From contig JAEUJY010000040.1 in NCBI GenBank assembly GCA_016794525.1, forward strand, positions 84,456-148,455: 64,000 nucleotides of DNA. The letters are read 5' to 3'. The stretch comes from Myxococcales bacterium. GTDB lineage: Bacteria; Myxococcota_A; Polyangia; Haliangiales; Haliangiaceae. The stretch's first letter is position 1. Each line of letters begins with the position of its first letter. The notes beneath the pieces are model-generated. The model saw only the letters and a program-made list of their open reading frames with translations, ran no database searches and had not been told where the DNA came from. Shown here piece by piece: positions 1-9,503 of this stretch. The position numbers were made by a program, and so were the translations under genes.

Positions 1-3000
1 GCGATCGCCCAGCACCTCGGCGACCAGCCGGGTCAGCACCTGGCCGGGGCCGGCCTCGACGAAGATCCGCGCGCCGGCGGCGTACATCGCCTCGACCTGC
101 GCGGCGAACCGCACCGGCCGCGCCACCTGCGCGGCCAGGGTCGCGCGCACGCCGTCGGGCGTCGCCGGGTACGGCGCGGCGGTGACGTTCGACCACACCG
201 GGATCCGCGGCGCGCGCACGTCGAGCGTGGCCATCCGCGCCGCCAGCGCGGCCTCGGCGCCGGCGACGATCGGGCTGTGGAACGCGGCGGCCACCGGGAT
301 GCGGCGGGTGGTGAGGCCGGCGGCGGTCAGCGCCGGCGCGACCCGCTCGATCGCCGCGACGCTGCCGGCCAGCACGCACTGCCGCGGGCCGTTGTCGTTG
401 GCGATGATCACGTCGGGGTGATCCGCCAGCAGCGGCTGCACCGCGGCGGCGCTGGCGGCGACGGCGAGCATCGTGCCGGGATCGCCGCCGGCGGCGGCCA
501 GGATCGCCTCGCCGCGCAGCTGCGACAGCGGCAGCAGGTCGTCGACGGTGATCGCCCCGGCGGCGGCCAGCGCCGCCAGCTCGCCGTAGCTGTGACCGCC
601 GGCCATCGCCGGCACCACGCCGAGCGCGCCGAGCAGCTCGACCACCGCGAGGTCGGCGACGCCGAGCGCCGGCTGCGCGACCCGGGTGTCGGTCAGCGCG
701 GCGGCCTGGGCGGCGCGCTCGGCCTCGGTGAACGCGGCCGGCGGCAGCATCGTCGCGGCCCACGGCGCGCCGCGGACCAGGAGGTCGCGGAGCCGCGGGA
801 ACGCGAGGAACAGCTCGGCGAGCATGCCGGGCCGCTGGCTGCCCTGGCCCGGGCACAAGAGCGCGATCGGGCCGCGCACGTCGCCGGCCGCGAACACGCC
901 GCGGCGATCGGGCGTCGGCGCGTCGAGCTTGGCCCGCAGGTCGGCGAGGTCGTCGGCGACGATCGCCAGCTGCACCGGGCCGTGGCCGTGGGCGGCGACG
1001 GTGCGCGCCAGATCGCGCAGGCGCGGCGGCGGGCTGGCGGCCAGGCGCGCGCGCACCGCCGCGAGCAGCGGCTCGATCGCGGCGCGATCGGCGCCGCGGA
1101 ACACCAGCAGCTCGGCCGGCCACGCGGGCAGGCCGGAGCTGGCGCGATCGTGGGCCGCGAGCACCGCGTGGAAGTTGGTGCCGCCGAAGCCGAACGCGCT
1201 GACCGCGGCGACCCGGCGCGCCGCGGTCCACGGCCGGGCCGCGTCGAGGAAGCGGAACGGGCTGGTCGCGGGATCCCAGGCGGGGTTGGGCTTCTTGACG
1301 TGCAGGGTCGGCGGCAGCACGCCGTGATAGAGCGCGAGCGCGCACTTGATCAGCCCGGCCATGCCGGCGGCGCACTTGGTGTGGCCGATCTGCGACTTCA
1401 CCGAGCCGAGCACGCAGGCGCCGGGCGCCGCGCCGGCGCGGCCGAACACGTCGGTCAGCGTCGCCAGCTCGGTGCGATCGCCGACGACGGTGCCGGTGCC
1501 GTGGGCCTCGACCAGCCCGACCTCGGCCGGCGACACGCCGGCCTGGCGGTAGGCGCGCTCGACGGCGCGGATCTGGCCCTCCTTGCGCGGCGCGGTGAGG
1601 CCCAGGCTCTTGCCGTCGGAGGCGCCGGCGACGCCCTTGATCACGGCGTAGATGCGATCGCCGTCGCGCTCGGCGTCGGCGACGCGCTTGAGCACGACCG
1701 CGGCGACGCCCTCACCGAGGACGATGCCGTCGGCGTCGGCGTCGAAGGTGTGGCAACGGCCGGTGGTCGACAGCGCGTGGACGCTGGCGAACAGGAGGTA
1801 GTCGTTGATGCTGTTGTGCAGGTCGGCGCCGCCGCACACGACGACGTCGCTGCCGCCGGTGACCAGCTCCTTGACCGCGAGATCGACCGCCGCCAGCGAC
1901 GAGGCGCAGGCGGCGTCGACGGTGTAGTTGGCGCCACCGAGATCGAGGCGGTTGGCGATGCGGCCGGCGATCACGTTGGCCAGCACGCCGGGGAACGAGT
2001 CCTCGGTGAGCGTCGGCAGCGCGCGATCGAGTTCGGGCGGCAGCTCGCCGACGTAGTGCGGGAACATCGCGCGGAAGCCGTAGGCGCTCGACAGATCGGT
2101 GCCGGCCTCGGCGCCGAAGATCACCGCGGTGCGCTCGCGATCGAGCGGCCGGCCGCCGGTCGAGACCGCGCTGGCGTAGCCGGCGTCGTCGATCGCGCGC
2201 CGCGCGACCTCGAGGCTGAGCAGCTGCACCGGCTCGATCGCCTCGAGCGAGCGCGGCGGGATGCCGTAGGCCAGCGGATCGAACGGCACCGGCGCGAGGA
2301 AGCCGCCCCACTTGCACGGGGTCTTCTTGCCGGCGCCGGCGCCGGTGGCGGCGGGATCGTAGAACTGCGCGACGCTCCACCGCGACGCCGGCACCTCGCC
2401 GACGCTGTCCTTGCCGCCGACGATGTTGGCCCAGAAGCCGTCGGTGTCGCCGGCGCCGGGGAAGATCGCCGCGACGCCGACGATCGCGACGTCGACCGGC
2501 GTGGCGTTGCCGCGCGGGCGCACCGGGCGCGGCGCGTCGGTGGCCAGCGCCTCGGCCCGGGCGGCGAGCAGCGCCTGGCCGTCGCCGCTCACCTGGTGGT
2601 GCAGCTCGGCGATCGAGCAGGTCGACGCGCGCAAGGCCGCGACCTGGCCGATCATGAACATGCCGTCGGCGGCCTGGGTGGCGGCGTCGACGGCGACGAT
2701 CGCGTCGCCCTCGCGGCGCAGCCCCTTGGCGGCGATGCGCAGCCGGCCGAGGTTGAGCTGCTCGAGCGCGGCCCACCGCTCCTGCGGCGTCGCGCCGGTG
2801 GCGGCCAGCCGGGCCTTCTCGGCGGCGAACGCCGCGGTGAACGCGGTGTCGGCGCAGCGGGTGGCGTGGCCGGGCGCGGTCTCGAGCAGGCTGGTGGCCT
2901 CGCAGGCGATCGCGGCCTGCTGGAAGCCGGGCTGGATCGCGCCCGACGCCACCGCCTCGTGAGTGAACAGGTAGGCGGTGCCCATCAGCACGCCGACCTT

Positions 3001-4467
3001 GGCGCCGCGGGCGGCGAGCGGCGCGGCCAGCGCCGCGACCATCGCGCACGACCGCGCGTCGTGGATGCCGCCGGCGAACAGCACCGACACCTCGGCCACC
3101 GCCGGGTGCGCCAGCAGCCGCTCGAGCTGCGCCTCCCACAGCGCGAAGCTCGAGCGCGGGCCGACGTGGCCGCCGCACTCGCGGCCCTCGAAGACGAACC
3201 GGCGCGCGCCGTCCTTCAGGAACAGGTCGAGCAGGCCCGGCGACGGCACGTGCAGGTAGGTCGCGATGCCGGCGGCCTCGAGCGGCGCCGCCTGCGACGG
3301 GCGGCCGCCGGCGATCAGCGCCACCGGCGGCTTGATGTCGTGCAGGACCGCGAGCTGCTCCTCGCGCAGCTCGGCCGGCACGAAGCCGAGGATGCCGACG
3401 CCCCACGGCCGATCGCCCAGCCGCGCCGCGGTCTCGGCGACCAGCGCGCGGACCTCGGCGCCCGACGACAACGACAGCGCCAGGAACGGCAGCCCGCCGG
3501 CGGCGGCCACCGCCTCGGCGAACGCGGCGCGATCGCTGACCCGCGACATAGGCCCCTGCGCGATCGGGTAGCGCAGCCCGTGGGCGGCGGCCAGCGGCGC
3601 GCCCGGCGCCAGCGGCGCCAGCGCGGCGGCCTGCTCGACGTAGCCGATCATCGCGGCGCGCACGCCGCGCACCGCGGCGCCGACGGTGGCGAACCGCTCG
3701 GCGAACCCGCGGGCCAGCGCCGCGTCCTGGCCGATCGGCAGGAGATCGTCGACGAGCGAGTCGCCGCCGAGCCGGGCCCGCACCGCCGCCGCGTCGAGGT
3801 CGCCCAGGCCCGCGACCGGCAGGTCGGGGCGCGTATAGATACGGTGGCCGGCGATCAGCGTGGTCTCGCTGCCGTCCATCGCGGCGATCGCGGCGCGCAC
3901 CGGCGGCGGCAGCGACGACTCGCGGCACAGCGCGAGCTGGCTGTCGAGCACGACGCCGGCCGCGCCGCCGGCGACGCAGGCCGCGGCGGCGTGCAGGCCG
4001 ATCCCGCCCTGGCCCCACACCGGCACGGTGAGCGCCGCGACCAGCTGCTGCACCAGCACGAACGTCGTCGCGTCGCCGACGCGCCCGCCGGCCTCGCCGC
4101 CCTTGGCGATCACGCCGGCGGCGCCGGCCGCGACCGCCGCGCGGGCCTCGGCGAGGCTGGTGACCTGGGCCAGCACCGGTCGGTCGGCGAACCGCGCGAC
4201 GGCGGCGACGTCGGCCACGATCACCGCGCTGACCCACGCGGGCAGGTCGGTGGCGGCGACCGCGCAGCTGTCCGGGATCCGGACCGCGCCGCGATCGACC
4301 TGGTGGCCGAGCGCGGCCAGCGCGTGGCGCGCCCGGTCGGGATCGCGGCCGAGGTCGAGCACGCCGAGCGCGCCGGCGGCACACGCCGCGGCGACCAGCC
4401 CGACGTCCGGGCGTTCGCACGGTGACAGGACCAGGATCGGCGGGGGCGGGTGATGGTCGCGGATCAT
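1..4467 (-). CDS. Iterative type I PKS/PUFA-synthase-like protein, N-terminal part (tandem enoylreductase-like NMO domains, KS, AT)
   Basis: The gene runs off the left edge, and its first 1489 codons are present. Residues 1 to about 290 and about 295-620 look like two FMN-binding nitronate-monooxygenase/PfaD-type barrels. The first has IAKGGEAGG and GQGGIGLH, and the second has EGRECGGHVG and AGGIHDARS. A ketosynthase starts near 650 with the triad visible: Cys854 (DAACASS), His989 (EAHGTGT) and His1029 (QIGHTK). An acyltransferase follows with CPGQGSQRPGM and nucleophile Ser1293 (GHSYGE). KS-AT order and KS sequence resemble PfaA/HglE-type iterative synthases that make long-chain acyl products; I infer that the PfaD-like barrels supply enoyl reduction in cis. 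ACP, KR and DH domains would lie beyond the edge. The ATG at 4467 is the natural start, because little similarity could precede the first barrel. The product is unknown. Confidence 0.9.
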   Translation of the reverse strand, partial: MIRDHHPPPPILVLSPCERPDVGLVAAACAAGALGVLDLGRDPDRARHALAALGHQVDRGAVRIPDSCAVAATDLPAWVSAVIVADVAAVARFADRPVLAQVTSLAEARAAVAAGAAGVIAKGGEAGGRVGDATTFVLVQQLVAALTVPVWGQGGIGLHAAAACVAGGAAGVVLDSQLALCRESSLPPPVRAAIAAMDGSETTLIAGHRIYTRPDLPVAGLGDLDAAAVRARLGGDSLVDDLLPIGQDAALARGFAERFATVGAAVRGVRAAMIGYVEQAAALAPLAPGAPLAAAHGLRYPIAQGPMSRVSDRAAFAEAVAAAGGLPFLALSLSSGAEVRALVAETAARLGDRPWGVGILGFVPAELREEQLAVLHDIKPPVALIAGGRPSQAAPLEAAGIATYLHVPSPGLLDLFLKDGARRFVFEGRECGGHVGPRSSFALWEAQLERLLAHPAVAEVSVLFAGGIHDARSCAMVAALAAPLAARGAKVGVLMGTAYLFTHEAVASGAIQPGFQQAAIACEATSLLETAPGHATRCADTAFTAAFAAEKARLAATGATPQERWAALEQLNLGRLRIAAKGLRREGDAIVAVDAATQAADGMFMIGQVAALRASTCSIAELHHQVSGDGQALLAARAEALATDAPRPVRPRGNATPVDVAIVGVAAIFPGAGDTDGFWANIVGGKDSVGEVPASRWSVAQFYDPAATGAGAGKKTPCKWGGFLAPVPFDPLAYGIPPRSLEAIEPVQLLSLEVARRAIDDAGYASAVSTGGRPLDRERTAVIFGAEAGTDLSSAYGFRAMFPHYVGELPPELDRALPTLTEDSFPGVLANVIAGRIANRLDLGGANYTVDAACASSLAAVDLAVKELVTGGSDVVVCGGADLHNSINDYLLFASVHALSTTGRCHTFDADADGIVLGEGVAAVVLKRVADAERDGDRIYAVIKGVAGASDGKSLGLTAPRKEGQIRAVERAYRQAGVSPAEVGLVEAHGTGTVVGDRTELATLTDVFGRAGAAPGACVLGSVKSQIGHTKCAAGMAGLIKCALALYHGVLPPTLHVKKPNPAWDPATSPFRFLDAARPWTAARRVAAVSAFGFGGTNFHAVLAAHDRASSGLPAWPAELLVFRGADRAAIEPLLAAVRARLAASPPPRLRDLARTVAAHGHGPVQLAIVADDLADLRAKLDAPTPDRRGVFAAGDVRGPIALLCPGQGSQRPGMLAELFLAFPRLRDLLVRGAPWAATMLPPAAFTEAERAAQAAALTDTRVAQPALGVADLAVVELLGALGVVPAMAGGHSYGELAALAAAGAITVDDLLPLSQLRGEAILAAAGGDPGTMLAVAASAAAVQPLLADHPDVIIANDNGPRQCVLAGSVAAIERVAPALTAAGLTTRRIPVAAAFHSPIVAGAEAALAARMATLDVRAPRIPVWSNVTAAPYPATPDGVRATLAAQVARPVRFAAQVEAMYAAGARIFVEAGPGQVLTRLVAEVLGDR

Positions 4468-4870
4468 CGACAACTCCGGGACGCGCAGACGCTACAGCAC
4501 GGGCCGGGTCGCGGTCGACGACTTCCCGGCGACAACGTCGCGGGCCCGCGCTGACATGGGCCGTCCGGTCGCGAATCCCGCACGTCACCGACGCCTGTTC
4601 GGACTTGATCAGCCTCGGGCCCCCGCGCGCGGCGCCGCCAGCCACGTCGGTGCCGGGCCCACACCCTGTGGCCTGCTTTCTCACACTTACCTCGGGGCCG
4701 CGTGGGCGCGCCCACCGGCGCTGCATCGTCACGGCGGCGGCGCACCCGCCGCGACGACGACGCAAGGGCTGCGCGACCCGCGCGGGGCCCGCGCGGGGGC
4801 GGCGCCCACCGCGATGGATCGGCCGCGCGAACGATCGACTTGTCGTCGCGCACGACCTAACGTCCGCGCG
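4468..4870. other. Divergent intergenic region between PKS and methyltransferase
   Basis: This is a 403-bp gap between two divergently transcribed genes, so it should hold both promoters. A reading frame open from 4556 into the methyltransferase exists, but its translation (Arg/Ala/Pro-rich) does not look like protein and no family similarity is visible there. The only clear structure is the tandem palindrome at 4777-4797. I see no convincing -35/-10 pair or RNA gene. Confidence 0.5.
4777..4797. promoter_or_regulatory. Two adjacent copies of the palindrome CCCGCGCGGG
   Basis: The 10-mer CCCGCGCGGG is its own reverse complement and occurs twice, at 4777-4786 and 4788-4797, separated by one G. 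It lies about 75 bp upstream of the methyltransferase start in a divergent promoter region. That fits a dimeric regulator operator, but GC-rich DNA makes such palindromes easier to obtain by chance. Confidence 0.3.
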
Positions 4871-5716
4871 ATGGCGAGCACCGCCGTGACCCGGCGCGGC
4901 GACCTCAGCGTCACCGCGTACTACACCGCCCATACGTGGCGCTGGGGCAAGCTCGCCGGCGCCGAGCTGTTCACCGGCCGCAAGAGCCGCGACGTCTTCA
5001 ACGCCACCAACCTCGCGCTCGGCGTGGCGCGGCTGTTCCGGCGCGATCTGCCGTCGCTGCGCCACGGGCTGGTGCAGCGCCACGTGATGATCGATCGGCT
5101 GGCCGCCGCCAGCGGATGCGCGCAGGTGCTCGAGCTGGCCGCGGGGCTGTCCCGGCGCGGCGTGACGATGTCGGCCGATCCCGCGCTGCGCTACGTCGAG
5201 GTCGACCTGCCGGCGATGATCGCCCACAAGCAGCGGCTGCTGAGCAAGAGCGCGCGCGGCCGGGAGATCGCCGCGCGACCCAACCTGGTGCTGCACGCCG
5301 GCGACGCGACGACGCTGGGGCTCGACGAGGTGCTGGCGCCCGGGCCGGTGTGCGTGATCGCCGAGGGCCTGCTGGTGTACCTCGACGCGTCGGCGCAGCA
5401 GGCGCTGTGGCGGCGGGTGGCGGCGCTGTGCGCGGCGCGGCCGGGCAGCGCGCTGGTGTTCGACCTGGTGCCGTTCGTCGAGCAGCCGCGTCCGGGCCGG
5501 GTCGGCCGCGGCTTCGAGCGGCTGTTCAAGCGCGCGACCAAGGGCGCGACGATGGCGTTCGACGGCCGCACCCGCGACGACATCGCCGCCGAGCTGCGCG
5601 CCGCGGGCTTCACCACCGTCGAGCGGATCGCGCCCGCCGACGCGCCGCCGGCGTGGGCGGTGCCGCACCTGGCCCGCCGGACCCAGCAGCTGGTGTGGCG
5701 CGCGGCGGTGGCCTGA
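4871..5716 (+). CDS. Leucine carboxyl methyltransferase (LCM)-family SAM-dependent methyltransferase
   Basis: The protein has 281 residues and resembles the PPM/LCM class I methyltransferases, which often modify carboxyl groups or act next to polyketide and lipid genes. The N-terminal segment with YYTAHTW is followed by the SAM-binding signature VLELAAGLSRRG from about residue 86 and the acidic cofactor loop YVEVDLP with Asp112. A second motif, VIAEGLLVYL, lies near residue 162. The ATG at 4871 is preferred to upstream in-frame starts because homology-like sequence begins just after it. The gene is divergent from the PKS, so a link with the polyketide product is possible. That link rests on position only, and the substrate cannot be read from the sequence. 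Confidence 0.8.
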   Translation: MASTAVTRRGDLSVTAYYTAHTWRWGKLAGAELFTGRKSRDVFNATNLALGVARLFRRDLPSLRHGLVQRHVMIDRLAAASGCAQVLELAAGLSRRGVTMSADPALRYVEVDLPAMIAHKQRLLSKSARGREIAARPNLVLHAGDATTLGLDEVLAPGPVCVIAEGLLVYLDASAQQALWRRVAALCAARPGSALVFDLVPFVEQPRPGRVGRGFERLFKRATKGATMAFDGRTRDDIAAELRAAGFTTVERIAPADAPPAWAVPHLARRTQQLVWRAAVA

Positions 5717-5798
5717 CGCCCGCGCGACCGGGCGCGTCATCATCGATTTTCGCAGCCGCCGCTCCCCGATCGATCACCCGGCCGGGGTGTCCCGGCGG

Positions 5799-5804
5799 TA
5801 CAAT
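5799..5804 (+). promoter_or_regulatory. Putative -10 hexamer TACAAT, kinase gene
   Basis: TACAAT matches the sigma70 -10 consensus at five of six positions and lies 8 nt before the GTG start at 5813. No good -35 is visible. A transcript starting 7-8 nt downstream would be leaderless, and no Shine-Dalgarno sequence is seen. Confidence 0.4.
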
Positions 5805-5812
5805 GGTCGACT

Positions 5813-8800
5813 GTGGGGGACGCCCAGTTCGAAGCGGGCACCGATGATCGTTTCGTCATCCGCGGCAAGCTCGGCGCGGGTGGGATGGGCGTCGTGTACC
5901 GCGCGTGGGATCAGGTCGCGCAGCGCGAGGTCGCGCTCAAGACGCTGAAGGCCACCAGCGCCCGCGACCTGTTCCGGTTCAAGCGCGAGTTCCGCGCGCT
6001 GTGCGACCTGGCCCACCCCGGGCTGTGCACGCTGCACGAGCTGCACACCACCGGCGACGAGTGGTTCTTCACGATGGAGCTGGTGCGCGGCGTGCCGTTC
6101 ATCGACTGGGTGCGGCCCAGCGCCGGCAGCGATCGGCCGCGGATCGACGACGACACCGAGACCCGCCCGCTGGCGCGCCCGCGCACCGCGGTGGTCGCGG
6201 CGCCGCGCGACCTCGACCGGCTCGAGCGCGCGCTCGGGCAGTTCGCCGACGCGCTGTACGCGCTGCACGCCGCCGGCAAGCTGCACCGCGACCTCAAGCC
6301 GTCCAACGTGCTGGTCGAGCCGAGCGGTCGGCTGGTGGTCCTCGACTTCGGCCTGGTGTCGGATCTCGATCTGGGCGGCGTCGATCACACCCACGAGCGC
6401 GCGGCGGTCGGCACGCCGGTCTACATGTCGCCGGAGCAGGCCGCGGACGTGCCGCTGACGCCGGCCAGCGACTGGTACTCGTTCGGCGTGATGCTGTTCG
6501 AGGCGCTGACCGGGCGCCGGCCGTTCGAGGGCCGCCCCGACGACGTCATGCGCAAGAAGCAGCTCGAGGCGGCGCCCGCCGTGCTGGTCGAGGCGCCCGA
6601 CGCGCCGCCGGCGCTGGCCCGGCTGTGCGCGGCGCTGCTCGATCCCGATCCGCGCAAGCGGCCCGACGGCCGGGCGGTGCTCGACGCGCTGGGCCGCGAG
6701 CCGTCGCTGGCGACCGCCACCGTGCAGCGCACCACCAGCGGGCCGTTCGTCGGTCGGGAGGCGCAGCTGGCGGCGCTGCACCGCGCGCTGCTCGACGCGC
6801 GCCACCACGGCGTCGCGGTCTTCGTGCGCGCGGCGTCGGGCATGGGCAAGTCGGCGCTGGTGGCGCGGTTCCTCCAGGACGCGGCCGGCGGCGCGCTGGT
6901 GCTGGCCGGGCGCTGCCACGAGCGCGAGCAGGTCCCGTTCAAGACCCTCGACACGCTGATCGACGCGCTCACGACCGCGCTGCTCAAGCTCGATCCCGAC
7001 GAGCTGACCCTGCTCTTGCCGCGCGACATCGGCGCGCTGGCCCGGCTGTTCCCGGTGCTGCGACGGGTGCCGGCGATCGCCGAGCCGGCGCTGCGCCGGT
7101 TCCAGGCGATCGATCCGCAGGAGGCCCGGCGCCGGGCGTTCGCGGCGCTGCGCTACCTGCTCGGCCAGCTGGCGGCGCGCCAGCCGGTGGTGGTCTACGT
7201 CGACGATCTGCAGTGGGGCGACGCCGACAGCGCCGGCTTCCTCGGCGACCTGATCGCGCGCAGCGACCGGCCGCCGATCCTGGTCGTGCTCGCCCACCGC
7301 AGCGAGGACACCGACAGCGACATGGTGACCGCGGTGCAGCGCCGCGTGACGACCGCGTCCGAGCCGCCCGACGTGCGGGTGCTCGACCTGCCGCCGCTGG
7401 CCGTCGACGACGCCCACGATCTGGTGCGGCTGGTGTCGGGCTTCGAGGGCGACGTCGGGCCGTGGGCCGAGTCGCTGGTGCGCGACGCCGGCGGCAACAC
7501 GATGTTCCTGGTCGAGCTGGCGCGCTCGGCCGGCGTCGCCGGCGGCGCGGCGACCCTCGACGAGCTGCTGCGGCGCCGGATCGCGCAGCTGGCGCCGCCG
7601 GTGAGCGCGCTGCTCACGACCTGCGCGGTCGCCGGCCGGCCGATGCCGCTGGCGATCGCCGCCCAGGCCGCCGCGGTCGACGACGCCGGCGCCGCGCTGG
7701 CGACGCTGCGCGCCGAGCGCCTGGTGCGGGCCACCGGCGATCGCATCGAGCCGTTCCACGATCGCGTGCGGGCGGCGGTCACCGACGAGCTGCCCCACGA
7801 GCGGCTGGCGGCGATCCACGCCGCGCTGGCCCGCGCCTACCACGCGCTGGCGCCCGATCAGCCCGAGCCGCTGGTCGATCACCTGCTGGGCGCCGGCGCC
7901 ACCGACGAGGTGGCCGCGCCGGCGATGCGCGCCGCCACCGCCGCCGCGCAGATCCTGGCCTTCCGTCGCGCCGCTGATCTGTACGCGATCGCGCTCGAGT
8001 TCGGCGAGCTGCCGCCGGCCGAGCGCCAGGCGACGCTGGTGGCGCAGGCCGGCGCGCTGGTCAACGCCGGCCAGGTGACCGCGGCGGCGCTGGCCTACCG
8101 CGAGGCCGCGGCGCAGGCCGAGGGCGACGACCGCTTCGAGCTGCGCCGCCTGCAGCTCGAGCAGCTGCTGCGCGCCGCCGAGCTGCGCGAGGGCATGGCG
8201 CTGGCCAACGAGCTGCTGGCCGAGCTGGGGCGGACCCTGCCGGTGGGGCCGCGCGGCATCGCGTGGGCGGTGATCAAGCAGCGCGCCGCGCTGCGGCTGC
8301 GCGGCAAGCGATTCAAGGCGCGCGCCGTCGCGGCGCTGCCGGCCGCCGCGGTGCGCGAGGTCGACGCGCTGTGGTCGATCGCCAGCGGGCTGGCGTTCGC
8401 CAACCCGGCGCTGGGCAAGGTCGTGCAGCTGTGGCACCTGCGCGCGGCGCTCGCGCTCGGCGAGCGGTCGCGGATCGCGCAGGCGCTGGCGATCGAGATC
8501 GGCTACCTGGGCGTGGCCGGCAGCGCCACCCACAAGGCGTGCCTGCGCGCCGGCGCCGAGGCCCAGGCGCTGGCCGACGCGCTGGGCGAGTCGCGGCTGG
8601 TCGGGCTGGTCGCGACCTGCAAGGGCTTCGCGACGTTCTTGAACGGGCAGTGGAAGCAGGCGCGCCACGATCTCGAGCTGGGCCACCGGCTGATGAGCGA
8701 CGAGGGCGTGAGCGCGCGCTGGGAGCTCGACCTCAACGAGATGTTCCACCTGGCGGCGCTGTACTACGCCGGCGAGACCCGCGAGCTGGTGCGGTTGACG

Positions 8801-9493
8801 CCGCTGTACCTGCGCGACGCCGAGGATCGCGGCGACGTCTACGCGCAGCACGGCCTGCGCGCGTGGCGATCCAACCAGGCGTGGCTGGTGCAGGACAAGC
8901 CCGAGGACGCGCGCGCCCACGTGCTGGGCGTCGCGCAGGCGCGCGCCGACATCGCCGACTACAACCTCCACGACTACTACCAGCTCCTGGCCAACGCCCA
9001 GATCGATCTCTACGTCGGCGACGGCGACGGCGCGCTCGAGCGGACCGAGCGCAGCTGGCACAAGCTCGACCAGGCGTTCCTGTTCCGCATCCAGAGCGTG
9101 CGCATCGAGGCGCAGTACCTGCTGGCGCGGAGCGCGCTGGCCACCGCCGACGGCGCGCGCAAGGCCGAGCGGCTGGCGCTCGCCGAGCGGGCCGCGGCGG
9201 CGCTGGCCCGCGAGCCGGTGGCGTGGTCGCGGGCGCTGGCGCTGCTGGTGCGCGCCGGCGTCGCCCACCACCGCGGCGTCGTCGCCGACGCCGACCGCGC
9301 CTACCGCGAGGCCGAGGCCGCGCTGGCCGCGTGCGACATGGCCAACTTCGCGCGGGTGGCGGTGCTGGCCCGCGGCGAGGTGATCGGCGGCGCCGACGGC
9401 GCGGCGCTGGTGGCGACCGCCACCGCCGGCCTCACGGCCCAGGCGGTGGTCGACGTCGGGCGCTGGACCCGGATGATCCTGCCGCGGCCGTGA
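5813..9493 (+). CDS. Ser/Thr protein kinase with AAA-type ATPase and TPR-like C-terminus
   Basis: The protein has 1226 residues and a GTG start. The Hanks-type kinase domain (about 15-290) has the glycine loop GAGGMGVVY, Lys43, catalytic Asp160 in HRDLKPSN and Asp178 of DFG, so it should be active. It is followed by a COG3899-like ATPase module opening with FVGREAQL, Walker A ASGMGKS (Lys346) and Walker B VVYVDDLQWGD near 464. The remaining roughly 600 residues are helical, Ala/Leu-rich and TPR-like. This kinase-STAND-type ATPase-TPR layout is common in myxobacteria and is read as a signal-integrating cytoplasmic kinase. No transmembrane segment is evident. The start is supported by the -10-like TACAAT just upstream; an ATG at 5803 is out of frame. 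Confidence 0.9.
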   Translation: MGDAQFEAGTDDRFVIRGKLGAGGMGVVYRAWDQVAQREVALKTLKATSARDLFRFKREFRALCDLAHPGLCTLHELHTTGDEWFFTMELVRGVPFIDWVRPSAGSDRPRIDDDTETRPLARPRTAVVAAPRDLDRLERALGQFADALYALHAAGKLHRDLKPSNVLVEPSGRLVVLDFGLVSDLDLGGVDHTHERAAVGTPVYMSPEQAADVPLTPASDWYSFGVMLFEALTGRRPFEGRPDDVMRKKQLEAAPAVLVEAPDAPPALARLCAALLDPDPRKRPDGRAVLDALGREPSLATATVQRTTSGPFVGREAQLAALHRALLDARHHGVAVFVRAASGMGKSALVARFLQDAAGGALVLAGRCHEREQVPFKTLDTLIDALTTALLKLDPDELTLLLPRDIGALARLFPVLRRVPAIAEPALRRFQAIDPQEARRRAFAALRYLLGQLAARQPVVVYVDDLQWGDADSAGFLGDLIARSDRPPILVVLAHRSEDTDSDMVTAVQRRVTTASEPPDVRVLDLPPLAVDDAHDLVRLVSGFEGDVGPWAESLVRDAGGNTMFLVELARSAGVAGGAATLDELLRRRIAQLAPPVSALLTTCAVAGRPMPLAIAAQAAAVDDAGAALATLRAERLVRATGDRIEPFHDRVRAAVTDELPHERLAAIHAALARAYHALAPDQPEPLVDHLLGAGATDEVAAPAMRAATAAAQILAFRRAADLYAIALEFGELPPAERQATLVAQAGALVNAGQVTAAALAYREAAAQAEGDDRFELRRLQLEQLLRAAELREGMALANELLAELGRTLPVGPRGIAWAVIKQRAALRLRGKRFKARAVAALPAAAVREVDALWSIASGLAFANPALGKVVQLWHLRAALALGERSRIAQALAIEIGYLGVAGSATHKACLRAGAEAQALADALGESRLVGLVATCKGFATFLNGQWKQARHDLELGHRLMSDEGVSARWELDLNEMFHLAALYYAGETRELVRLTPLYLRDAEDRGDVYAQHGLRAWRSNQAWLVQDKPEDARAHVLGVAQARADIADYNLHDYYQLLANAQIDLYVGDGDGALERTERSWHKLDQAFLFRIQSVRIEAQYLLARSALATADGARKAERLALAERAAAALAREPVAWSRALALLVRAGVAHHRGVVADADRAYREAEAALAACDMANFARVAVLARGEVIGGADGAALVATATAGLTAQAVVDVGRWTRMILPRP

Positions 9494-9503
9494 GGGCGGC
9501 GGG

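Noticed and set aside
277..4425. Long open frame antisense to the PKS
   Set aside because: Its translation is Arg/Gly/Gln-rich without domains, and the opposite strand encodes KS, AT and barrel motifs. Long shadow frames are expected at this GC content.
4556..4870. N-terminal extension of the methyltransferase
   Set aside because: The in-frame upstream part is low-complexity Arg/Ala/Pro and lies in the divergent promoter region.
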